NCBI GenBank assembly: GCA_964439625.1
Contig: CAYTPI010000009.1
Coordinates: 1-64,000 of the forward strand
Reading direction: 5' to 3'
DNA length: 64,000 nucleotides
Origin: CAYTPI01 sp964439625
Lineage (GTDB): Bacteria; Chloroflexota; Anaerolineae; Aggregatilineales; UBA3940
The stretch's first letter is position 1, and the number at the start of each line of letters is the position of its first letter. Position numbers and translations under genes: made by a program. The notes beneath the pieces were generated by a model. The model was given only the letters and a program-made list of their open reading frames with translations, was not told the DNA's origin and searched no databases. Shown piece after piece: positions 17,920 to 25,799 of this stretch.

Positions 17920-18629
17920 CGCTTGTAGGGCTCGTAGTCACCGTCAAAGATGCGCCCATCCGGCATAATGGCACTGTCAAGCGCACCAACTGTCGCCAGT
18001 TGACGATAGGTTACTAAAGCGCCCTTCAGATTCGCTCGTGTCATATCAGCACGGTTGATCTGCGCACCACTAAAATCTGCTTTACCGACGTTGGCCCCGC
18101 TGAGGTTGGCTCGTGTCAGTGAGGCATAACGGAGATTCGCAGACTCGAGTTTAGCATAGGTGATGTGCGCAAATGTCAGGTCAGCTCGCTCAAGGTTGGC
18201 CTTCGAAAAATCCACTCGGCCCAGTTGAGCCCGGCTTAAGTCTGCCTCATGCAGGTTCGCCCGTATCATCTTTGCCCCAGTCAGGTCTGCTTTGCTGAAA
18301 TTGCTGTTGTTCAAAACAGCGTCTTTCAGATCAACGTTACGCAAATTGCGACCGGATAAGTCGAATTCAGAAAGCTTCTCTTTATGCGGATTTTTCGACC
18401 AAGCTAACACGATATCATATTGAATATCGAGTGGGTCCCTGTCTCGCGAGATGCGAGTCATCAGCTCATTAAGCTGTGCCGCGTCAATCTCGATGGTGGG
18501 TTCGCCCTCTAGGTTAGCGTCTGGACTGCTGGCTGCCCCTATGCGAGCCTCAACAAGTTTTGTTAACAATTCATGGATGGCGTCAAGACGCTTTTCCAGG
18601 CGGGTAAGTCGTTCATCTAGGCTCGGCAT
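17916..18629 (-). CDS. Pentapeptide-repeat protein with N-terminal coiled coil
   Basis: 237 residues. The N-terminal heptads LDERLTRLEKRLDAIHELL (residues 4-22) should form a coiled-coil dimer. After a linker, about 22 consecutive A(D/N)LxX units (roughly residues 90-210), such as ADLTGAKMIRANLHEADLSR, form a right-handed quadrilateral beta-helix. The family includes DNA-mimicking gyrase protectors and many scaffolds. No target is evident. The ATG at 18629 has AGGAGAG directly upstream; an upstream ATG (18689) lacks one. It is co-translated with homoisocitrate dehydrogenase. Confidence 0.88.
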   Translation of the reverse strand: MPSLDERLTRLEKRLDAIHELLTKLVEARIGAASSPDANLEGEPTIEIDAAQLNELMTRISRDRDPLDIQYDIVLAWSKNPHKEKLSEFDLSGRNLRNVDLKDAVLNNSNFSKADLTGAKMIRANLHEADLSRAQLGRVDFSKANLERADLTFAHITYAKLESANLRYASLTRANLSGANVGKADFSGAQINRADMTRANLKGALVTYRQLATVGALDSAIMPDGRIFDGDYEPYKR

Positions 18630-18702
18630 GCTCTCTCCTGCACTGTGGTAGATGTTACTATATGATAGAAAACAACTACAGAACTTCACAGCTCGCTAAC
18701 GA

Positions 18703-19125
18703 TCATGGCACCAACGTCGTTCTGATTTTGGTCTCTGTCGTCAAGGTGCGTTGAACTGGGCAACGCTCAGAAATCTCTTTGAGCCGTTTCAGTTGAGCGT
18801 CCTCGAGGTCACCTTCAAAATGAATGTTGGCCTCGATAATATCGACCTTGGCATTGGGGTCGCTTTCGCAGTCAGTGCAGTCGCGAGCATAGATTTTGTG
18901 GGTGTCTAATGTGACTGTGATTTTCTCCAAGGGCCAGCCTTTGCGCTCGGCGTACATCCGCACGGTGATAAGCTTACAGGCCGCTAGCGCACCTAACAGT
19001 ATCTCGTAGGGGTCAGGCCCAGCATTCGTGCCGCCTAGGGTTACCGGTTCATCGGCGATAAACTGATGATCGTCCGCTTCAATAGCGACTTCATAGCCAG
19101 CAGTATTCGTTGCTTGTATTTTCAT
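18703..19125 (-). CDS. OsmC family protein (thiol peroxidase-like)
   Basis: 140 residues, the usual size. OsmC/Ohr proteins reduce organic hydroperoxides with two cysteines. Here these are Cys51 in LGALAACKLITVRMYAERK and Cys117 in ISERCPVQRTL, both in the expected places. The segment with three extra Cys/Asp (ARDCTDCESDPNAKVD, about 82-97) matches the YhfA/OsmC subgroup with the motif following strand 4. The ATG at 19125 has AAAGGAA nine bases before; the frame is open further upstream but without support. It is a single gene. Confidence 0.9.
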   Translation of the reverse strand: MKIQATNTAGYEVAIEADDHQFIADEPVTLGGTNAGPDPYEILLGALAACKLITVRMYAERKGWPLEKITVTLDTHKIYARDCTDCESDPNAKVDIIEANIHFEGDLEDAQLKRLKEISERCPVQRTLTTETKIRTTLVP

Positions 19126-19276
19126 GCAGGAAGTTCCTTTCAAGGGATTTATGATCTGAATACGATAGACTATACCTAACTTGTCACTTGCGTAAACCAT
19201 AATAGGTTAAGCATCGGCTTACCTTGGGTTGGCAAGCAACTTCCTTAGCCATACACACGACAACGGAGCAAATATC

Positions 19277-21037
19277 TTGAACGCAACTACCATCCGCCGC
19301 ATTGATGCTCGCGAAGATGTCAATGTTACCCTGTCTGACGGCACCGTTTGGAGCGGCCCTGCTGGGGCTTCACTGGAGTCGTTTCTGGCAGCTGCTTTCC
19401 CAGGACATATTCCGGGTGCGAGTAAGGACAGTCTACACCCTGACTTGATCGTTGCTGCCATTGCAGACGGCACACTACGAGAACTTATGATGCCAGTCGC
19501 ACGAGACATACACGTTGAGCCTATACACATTAGCGCTTCAGATGGTTTACGGATTTACCGACGTTCATTGTCAATGCTGCTGTTAGTTGCGGTGAAAGAA
19601 TTATTCCCAGGACGTAAAATTAACATCGATCATTCACTGCCATTCGGTGGTTACTATTGCAATGTTCATCGCGGTGAGCCGTTTACTGACAGTGACTTGG
19701 CGCAGATCAAAGCGCGCATGCTCGAAATCGTGGCAGGGAATGAGCCGTTTGTCAAAGCGGCATACCCGTTGGATGAGGCTGTTGAGATATTTACCCGTCA
19801 AAATGATGATGACAAACTGCGCCTATTGAAGTCGCGCAAGAAATCCTACTTGAATCTCTACAGCTTGCGCGGCCTATACGATTACTACTATGGCTACATG
19901 CTACCTAGTACAGGTTATCTCCGCATCTTTGATCTGTCTTGCGATGGGGATGGCTTCATCCTGCATTATCCGCGCCGTCACAATCCCGCCGTTATTCAAC
20001 CGATGTACGACATGCCAAAACTTCGCCGCATCTTCCATGAAACAGGCGAATGGCTCGAATTACTCGGCATTCCCGATATTGGTGCCCTGAATGAAGCTAT
20101 CCGGGCTGGGCGAGCACGCGAACTGATTCTTGTTGCCGAAGCACTGCACGAGAGCAGTTACGTCCATATCACCGCTGAAATCAAGCGTCGTTGGCAAGAT
20201 GGTGCCCGTCTCGTCCTCATCGCTGGGCCATCTAGCGCTGGTAAAACCACAAGCAGTAAGCGGATTGCGGTTCAGCTACAGGCACAGGGTTTGAAGCCTT
20301 ACACGATGGAAGTAGATAATTATTTTGTTGACCGAGATAAAACACCTAAAGATGAGTATGGTGAATATGACTTCGAGCACCTGAATGCCGTCAATATTGC
20401 CCAGTTTAACGAGCATCTGCTGCGCTTGATGGATGGCGAAGAAGTACAGCTTTCGCGCTTCAACTTCTTTGAGGGCCGACAGGAGGCCGGTGATTATATC
20501 CAACTAACGCCGGAACATGTGATCATCGTAGAAGGGATTCACGGGCTTAATCCCAAGCTTATCCGAGAGATACCGACCGAGCGCGCGTTTCGTCTCTATG
20601 TCTCTTGCCTGACGCAGCTTAACATTGACCGCCACAACCGGGTGCCTACTACGGATATACGCTTGCTGCGGCGGATGATGCGCGATGCACAATTCCGTGG
20701 TCATTCGGCCCAGTCCACGCTCGCTCGTTGGCACAGCGTCCGCAAGGGCGAGCGCGAATGGATCTTCCCGCATCAAGAAAATGCAGAGATTATGTTTAAC
20801 TCGGCCTTGGTATATGAACTTGCCGCTTTGAAGCCGCTGGCAGAACCATTGCTGCGGCAAGTAGACCCGTCGAGTCGCTACTATATTGAAGCGAAGCGCT
20901 TACTGGCTTTCTTGGCTTGGGTGGAGCCAATCGATTACGAATCACTTGTGCCGAGCAACTCCGTCCTACGCGAGTTTACCGGTGGTAGCATCTTGCGGAA
21001 CTATATACCAGGACGCCCAAATCAGAACGGTGCTTGA
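19277..21037 (+). CDS. TGS-ThrRS-like/uridine kinase fusion (nucleoside kinase family)
   Basis: 586 residues. The N-terminal TGS domain (VNVTLSDGTVWSG, about 13-75) is followed by a threonyl-tRNA-synthetase editing-like domain (about 80-270, IDHSLPFGGYYCNV). The C-terminal uridine kinase/phosphoribulokinase domain has Walker A GPSSAGKTTSSKRI (about 316-329), then a Walker B-like HVIIVEGIHG. This architecture is widespread in bacteria and usually annotated as a nucleoside kinase; the true substrate is not settled. The TTG at 19277 has GGAG at 19264-19267; a TTG at 19229 is possible but lacks a site. It is a stand-alone gene, divergent from osmC. Confidence 0.88.
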   Translation: MNATTIRRIDAREDVNVTLSDGTVWSGPAGASLESFLAAAFPGHIPGASKDSLHPDLIVAAIADGTLRELMMPVARDIHVEPIHISASDGLRIYRRSLSMLLLVAVKELFPGRKINIDHSLPFGGYYCNVHRGEPFTDSDLAQIKARMLEIVAGNEPFVKAAYPLDEAVEIFTRQNDDDKLRLLKSRKKSYLNLYSLRGLYDYYYGYMLPSTGYLRIFDLSCDGDGFILHYPRRHNPAVIQPMYDMPKLRRIFHETGEWLELLGIPDIGALNEAIRAGRARELILVAEALHESSYVHITAEIKRRWQDGARLVLIAGPSSAGKTTSSKRIAVQLQAQGLKPYTMEVDNYFVDRDKTPKDEYGEYDFEHLNAVNIAQFNEHLLRLMDGEEVQLSRFNFFEGRQEAGDYIQLTPEHVIIVEGIHGLNPKLIREIPTERAFRLYVSCLTQLNIDRHNRVPTTDIRLLRRMMRDAQFRGHSAQSTLARWHSVRKGEREWIFPHQENAEIMFNSALVYELAALKPLAEPLLRQVDPSSRYYIEAKRLLAFLAWVEPIDYESLVPSNSVLREFTGGSILRNYIPGRPNQNGA

Positions 21038-21290
21038 ATCTCCGATAGATGTTCCGCTGCGTCAATGCGAATGGTATCTATGTCATAGGTGTCCTCGGTG
21101 ATGTCCACCTTAATTGGTTGTAAGTATTTTATGTGTTGAAGTCGCCCTATTAATCTGCAAGGGTCAATCGTCCTAATAGTTAGTCCTGGTGATGTTGATT
21201 AATCTGTGCACTGGCGAGCAGCAGGGCTACTCACTGATGGGTCTCAGCAAGGGCGAGAGAAAGCCGTTGCAAACCATAGCAGCGCGCCAC

Positions 21291-21563
21291 TCAGTCGAAC
21301 CGATTACGACGCTTCTTGTCGTGTCCAGTGCCCTTATAGCGCTGCTCGAAGCGCCGCTGACGGCGTTCGCTGTAGGCCATTAATTTATCCTCGGCTTTGC
21401 GGAGTCTTTTTGCCCGCTTCGGGCTGTGTCCAAGGATATTGTTCAGCCACTGCATCGGCGCATAAACAGCGCGGATCGGTAGTGTGACAAGGTCGAAATC
21501 ACGCTCGCTCATTCTGCGTGAGTAGTGACGATAGTTTCTAGGGCGTTTTTTTCTATCAGCCAT
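21291..21563 (-). CDS. Small highly basic protein, unknown
   Basis: 90 residues, rich in Arg and Lys (for example KKRPRNYRHYSRRM near the start, KRAKRLRKAEDKL in the middle, KKRRNRFD at the end). A short hydrophobic-aromatic centre is seen at about 24-45 (FDLVTLPIRAVYAPMQWL). It could bind nucleic acid or a membrane surface. GGGAG lies six bases before the ATG, which supports a real gene. I do not recognise a family. The 250 bases downstream, to 21038, hold no gene I can support. Confidence 0.6.
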   Translation of the reverse strand: MADRKKRPRNYRHYSRRMSERDFDLVTLPIRAVYAPMQWLNNILGHSPKRAKRLRKAEDKLMAYSERRQRRFEQRYKGTGHDKKRRNRFD

Positions 21564-21632
21564 GATGCTCTCCCGACTTTCCAGAACCTTCTACACCAAT
21601 CTTAACGAATGTAGTATGCGGCGCAAGCACAA

Positions 21633-21654
21633 AGGGTACCCAATTGGGTACCCT
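21633..21654. terminator. 22-bp perfect palindrome, probable terminator hairpin of the E2 gene
   Basis: AGGGTACCCAA is followed at once by its exact reverse complement. As RNA it would form a nine-pair stem with an AATT loop, 40 bases after the minus-strand E2 stop; the tail after it has only three T. A dimer-binding operator for the basic-protein gene (start 21563) is the alternative. Confidence 0.5.
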
Positions 21655-21693
21655 CTAGTACTATTTATTCGATTACTACATGATATCCAAGGC

Positions 21694-22992
21694 TTAGAGT
21701 AGCAGCCGCATTGGGTCTTCTAGAATCTCCTTGAACGTCCGCATGAACTCAGCCGCTTCGGCACCATCGGTGACACGGTGGTCTGCGCTCAATGTTGCCA
21801 TCATCCGGATGCCGACCGCAATGCGGTCATCTTCAGTGACGACAGGTATCTTACGAGCCGTACCCACGGCGATAATGGCAGCACTCGGTGGGTTAATGAT
21901 CGCTGTGAAATGCTCAACACCATAGGGGCCAAGGTTACTAACGGCAAAGGTTTCGCCGTCAAGATCTTCTGGCTTGACCTTACCCTCGCGGGCACGGGCA
22001 ATCATATCTTTGTGATTAGGGGCCATCTGTGAGAGCGGTGTGCTGTCAGCATCCTTACTGACGACATTCATCAAGCCGCCTTCAATAGCGACGGCAATGC
22101 CCACATTGATGTGCCCGCGGCGCACGATTGTATCGCCGTTGTAGGTTGCATTCAGGTTCGGGTATGCCTTCAGGGCAAGCGCTGCGGCCTTGATGATCAT
22201 ATCGTTGACAGATACCTTCACGCCCTGACCCTCAAGACGCGCGTTGATGTCTTTGCGCAGAGCAACGGCGGGTGCCATGTCGATATCCATTGTGACGTAA
22301 AAGTGTGGAATCGTAGTCTTGCTTTGCGTCATCCGTTGGGCAATCCGTTGACGTAAACGGCCCGCATCAATGACCTCGTCATCGGGACCGATAGTAACTG
22401 ACATGGCAGGGGTGGGTGCAAGTGCCGATGGTGCTGCCTGTGGCACGGCAGGCATATCGCCCATTTCTTCCTTGAACCGCTCGACGTCTTCCCGCACGAT
22501 GCGCCCATTCGGGCCTGACCCAGATACTTGTTGTAAATCGACATCTAGATCTTGGGCAATACGACGAGCTAGTGGGCTGGCCTTCACCCCACCCGGCAGG
22601 CCCGCTTCACTGGCGCTAGCAGCGCTAGTGCCGTTGGTAGTGACGGGCATAGGAACCTTTTTTTCTTGTACGGTGGCTTGCTCGCTCGAGCCATTCTCTG
22701 ACGCAACTGGTGCTTCTGTCTCTAAACCTAATGCTGATTTATCGAAGTCTTCACCTGCCTCACCAACGATGGCTATTGGTGCACCAACCGGTACCCAGTC
22801 GCCTTCACTTGCGAGTAGTTCAAGCAGAGTGCCCTGCTGAAAAACTTCTACCTCGATTGTTGCCTTATCAGACTCGATTTCCGCAATTACATCTCCTTCT
22901 GTAATGCTATCGCCAGCTTGTTTGAGCCAACCTACGAGCTGACCTTCTTGCATGTCAAAGCCGAGCTTCGGCATGTTAATTAATTCTGCCAT
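21694..22992 (-). CDS. Dihydrolipoamide acyltransferase (E2) of a 2-oxoacid dehydrogenase complex
   Basis: 432 residues; transfers the acyl group from E1 to CoA through a swinging lipoyl arm. One lipoyl domain (1-80) with the lipoylated Lys43 in IESDKATIEVE. A flexible Ala/Pro/Glu linker. A peripheral-subunit-binding domain at about 137-172 (SPLARRIAQDLDVDLQQVSG). The catalytic domain has the His405-Asp409-Gly410 motif in ADHRVTDGAE. Pyruvate versus branched-chain substrate cannot be told from this sequence, and no E1 or E3 gene is adjacent. AAGGAAGGAA precedes the ATG. Confidence 0.93.
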   Translation of the reverse strand: MAELINMPKLGFDMQEGQLVGWLKQAGDSITEGDVIAEIESDKATIEVEVFQQGTLLELLASEGDWVPVGAPIAIVGEAGEDFDKSALGLETEAPVASENGSSEQATVQEKKVPMPVTTNGTSAASASEAGLPGGVKASPLARRIAQDLDVDLQQVSGSGPNGRIVREDVERFKEEMGDMPAVPQAAPSALAPTPAMSVTIGPDDEVIDAGRLRQRIAQRMTQSKTTIPHFYVTMDIDMAPAVALRKDINARLEGQGVKVSVNDMIIKAAALALKAYPNLNATYNGDTIVRRGHINVGIAVAIEGGLMNVVSKDADSTPLSQMAPNHKDMIARAREGKVKPEDLDGETFAVSNLGPYGVEHFTAIINPPSAAIIAVGTARKIPVVTEDDRIAVGIRMMATLSADHRVTDGAEAAEFMRTFKEILEDPMRLLL

Positions 22993-23114
22993 TGAGTATT
23001 CCTTCCTTGCTTATTCTGCTGGTCGTACCGCCACATATTGGCGCACGCTAGTTCTCTGTGGAAAGTAAAGTAAGTTTATCATTGCGTCACATTTGTGTCT
23101 ATCAATCATTGAGT

Positions 23115-23146
23115 AATAAAAAATGAGCGACGTATGCCGCTCATTT
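23115..23146 (-). terminator. Terminator of the ABC export operon
   Basis: Nine-pair stem AAATGAGCG / CGCTCATTT with an 8-base loop. On the minus strand it runs into TTTTTTATT. It lies 33 bases beyond the stop of the second adaptor gene. Confidence 0.8.
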
Positions 23147-23178
23147 CCTTGGTCTGTTTTATTAGGCGTGTGTTGGAG

Positions 23179-24420
23179 CTACTGGTCGTTACGCTCGATG
23201 TCTACAAAAGCTGTCATGCCCCATAACACGCCATCTGGAATATCATCTAATTCCAGTGTAACTGTGTAGTTCACACCGGTGCCTTCGTCCGAGCGCGGTG
23301 CAATGGCGATCACTTCTGCCCCCACTTCAAGCTCTGAGTAGGCATCGAATGTTACCGTTGCTGGCGACCCTTCATCGAATAATGTTACATCAACCTCGTT
23401 CAAATCGGTTGTCTCAACGCGCAGCGTTGCCAAGTCGCCAACGTCAACGACGCGATCACCTTGGTTGACATACTCGCCTTGCTGGATGTAAACATTACCG
23501 ACGATACCAGAAAACGGTGCCACAATTGAGGCATCCTCAAGGGCAACCACGGCGGCGTCAAGATTGACGCGAGCCTGTAGCAGTTGCGTTTCCCGCAGTA
23601 TGATCGTTTGTTCAAGCGTTTCCAGCGTCCGCTCACTAACGGTCGCCCCGCTGGCGCGGGCTGCGGCTTCTGCCGCCTGCAGCTCAGCCTCTAGCGCTGC
23701 CAGTTCGTTGGTATCTGCTCCATCTAGGGTTTCAGCCAGTTGCGCCCGCTCGACTTCAAGCTGGTTCAGAGACAAGTCATAGGTCTCACGGGTTGCTTCA
23801 ATCCCACCGGGCAGGAGAAAGAAGTCAATGGAGTCGTAACCATCGTTTTGGTAGTCTGCATCTTCGATACCGCGATAGTAGTTCCACTGGGCGCGATCAC
23901 TGAGCATCTGCATGTAGGCTTGCTGAACCTCGATCTGGGCCGCAATCAGCTCTTGTTCGGTTGCTCCTTGACGCACATCTTCAAGGTTTGCCAGTGCTTC
24001 GTCAACATTGGCTTGCGATGCACGCAGGTTAGCGACCGCTTCACTGACTTCTGGGTCACGGAAGTTGATCTGCGCAGCCTCCAGGTTGGCTTCAGCAGTC
24101 ACCACAGAGGCCGCTGCTTGCACAACCGCAGCTTCGAGCACATCGGTGTTTAACTGCGCGATGACTTCACCCGCTTGGATAAAGTCACCTTCATCAACCA
24201 TAAGCTCTACTGCAATGCCTGATGTATTGAAGCTGAGCGTCGCTTCAGTTCTTGGAACGACTTCGCCCGTCGCACTGACAATGCGCGCCTGTGCTGCTTG
24301 GGTGGCCTCGATGGCGGCTTGTTCTTCTTCAGAAATCGCTTCTGGTGGGCCACCACATGCTGCTAGTATCAGGGTTGCTACGATTGCCACACTCAAGAGA
24401 ATATGTCGTTTCTTATTCAT
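23179..24420 (-). CDS. HlyD/MacA-type periplasmic adaptor lipoprotein 2
   Basis: 413 residues. Signal peptide with lipobox LILAAC, lipidated Cys22. A split biotinyl-lipoyl hairpin flanks a long helical hairpin: ATLSFNTSGIAVELMVDEG at about 59-77, and IVAPFSGIVGNVYIQQGEY at about 297-315. Between them are about 200 residues of Ala/Glu/Gln-rich coiled coil. A beta-barrel follows, ending in GVLWGMTAFVDIE. It links the ABC permease to an outer component or shapes substrate entry. It is a paralogue of the gene upstream, separated by two bases, and last in the operon. Confidence 0.9.
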   Translation of the reverse strand: MNKKRHILLSVAIVATLILAACGGPPEAISEEEQAAIEATQAAQARIVSATGEVVPRTEATLSFNTSGIAVELMVDEGDFIQAGEVIAQLNTDVLEAAVVQAAASVVTAEANLEAAQINFRDPEVSEAVANLRASQANVDEALANLEDVRQGATEQELIAAQIEVQQAYMQMLSDRAQWNYYRGIEDADYQNDGYDSIDFFLLPGGIEATRETYDLSLNQLEVERAQLAETLDGADTNELAALEAELQAAEAAARASGATVSERTLETLEQTIILRETQLLQARVNLDAAVVALEDASIVAPFSGIVGNVYIQQGEYVNQGDRVVDVGDLATLRVETTDLNEVDVTLFDEGSPATVTFDAYSELEVGAEVIAIAPRSDEGTGVNYTVTLELDDIPDGVLWGMTAFVDIERNDQ

Positions 24421-24422
24421 AC

Positions 24423-25745
24423 TTACTCTTCTTTCTCTTCGCCAGATGCAGCATCGCCGATACTTTCATTGTAAAAGGATGGACCTGAGTCACTGGCAGT
24501 TATATCGACGAAAGCCGTCATACCCCAGCGCAAGTCATCAGGAATGTCTTCAAGGTCGATAATGGTCGTATAGTTGACGCCGGTACCCTCTTCCGCCTTC
24601 GGTGAAATCTGCGTGACCGTTCCAGAAACTGCATCCGGGAGCGCATCAAACGTGACGTCAACCGTCGAACCGATGTCGATCTGCGCTACATCCAACTCGT
24701 TGAGGTCGGTTGTTTCAACCCGCAGCGTCTCAAGATCGCCCATCTCAAGGATAGCTTCACCCGGCCCAATGAATTCACTTTGATCGATGAACACATCGGT
24801 GACGGTGCCGCTAAACGGCGCAATAATTTGCGCTTGGGCCAAAAGTGCCTGAGCCTCAACCAGAGCCGCTTCTGCTTCGCCGACACCAGCTTCAGCAATG
24901 GCGATTTGGTCTTCAAATGGTTGTGATTGCAGCAATCGCAAGCGGGCCGCAGCGGCATCCCGTTCAGCAGTTGCCGCACCAATGCGCGCCTCTTCAATCC
25001 GTACGCGCTCAGGGTCGGGCCCGTCGATTAAATCAGCATATTCAGTCTGTGCTAACTGAAGCGTCAACTCGGACAGGGCGATACTTTCTGCGAGCATTTC
25101 ACCGGCAGAGAGCGGGTTGATGTCACCCTCGTCATAGTCGAATTCGCTTTGATCTGTAACGCTGGCATTGTATAACAGGGTGTCCATCGCTTCTTGGGCA
25201 TCTTCTAGGGCCAATTGAGCTTGTGCTAGTTCGTCTGCGGCTGCCAGAATTTCATCGTCCGTGATGTCCGTAAAGAGGAAGTCCCGCCGGTTTTGGGCGG
25301 CCTCAATGCGCGCCTGGGCCGCGCTTACCTGCTGCGCCACCGCAGCGATCTCTTCTGGGCGTGGCCCGGCTTTGGCTTCTTCAAGCTGGGCTTCCGCCAC
25401 CGCTACAGCCGCTTCTGCTTGCGCTACGGCGGCCTCAAGGTTACGGGTCTCCAGCGTCGCGATTACATCGCCGACTTGAACAGTATCTCCCTCTTCGACG
25501 TTCAAGACAACGACCTGACCCCCGATCTCAAAACTGAGCACGGCATATTCCGCTGGGAAAACTTCCCCCGTCGCACTAACAACACGCTCACCCGCCGTGT
25601 CCTGTTGAGTATCTTCTTCAGAGGTCCCTGCTTCTTCAGTGTTTGGTGGGCCGCTACAGGCCGCTAGCACGGCTACTAGTAGGTAGGTCATCCCCATTAA
25701 GCCAACCCGTCGCATAAACCTTATACGTCGCATGAATAGGTTCAT
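24423..25745 (-). CDS. HlyD/MacA-type periplasmic adaptor lipoprotein 1
   Basis: 440 residues. Basic N-terminus (RRIRFMRRV), hydrophobic core and lipobox LAAC. It has the same plan as its neighbour: a lipoyl half (GGQVVVLNVEEGDTVQVGDV), a helical hairpin of about 190 residues rich in Ala/Glu, the second lipoyl half (APFSGTVTDVFIDQSEF), and a barrel ending in DLRWGMTAFVDI. The C-terminal tail is Ser/Glu-rich. The ATG at 25745 has AAGGAGA just before; an upstream in-frame ATG (25787) lacks support. Two adaptors in one operon suggest either a mixed hexamer or one adaptor for each of two pumps. Confidence 0.9.
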   Translation of the reverse strand: MNLFMRRIRFMRRVGLMGMTYLLVAVLAACSGPPNTEEAGTSEEDTQQDTAGERVVSATGEVFPAEYAVLSFEIGGQVVVLNVEEGDTVQVGDVIATLETRNLEAAVAQAEAAVAVAEAQLEEAKAGPRPEEIAAVAQQVSAAQARIEAAQNRRDFLFTDITDDEILAAADELAQAQLALEDAQEAMDTLLYNASVTDQSEFDYDEGDINPLSAGEMLAESIALSELTLQLAQTEYADLIDGPDPERVRIEEARIGAATAERDAAAARLRLLQSQPFEDQIAIAEAGVGEAEAALVEAQALLAQAQIIAPFSGTVTDVFIDQSEFIGPGEAILEMGDLETLRVETTDLNELDVAQIDIGSTVDVTFDALPDAVSGTVTQISPKAEEGTGVNYTTIIDLEDIPDDLRWGMTAFVDITASDSGPSFYNESIGDAASGEEKEE

Positions 25746-25799
25746 GTCTCCTTCCTTCTCTGTTGGATGTGAACTTACTTTGTTCATAGAATAATTACT

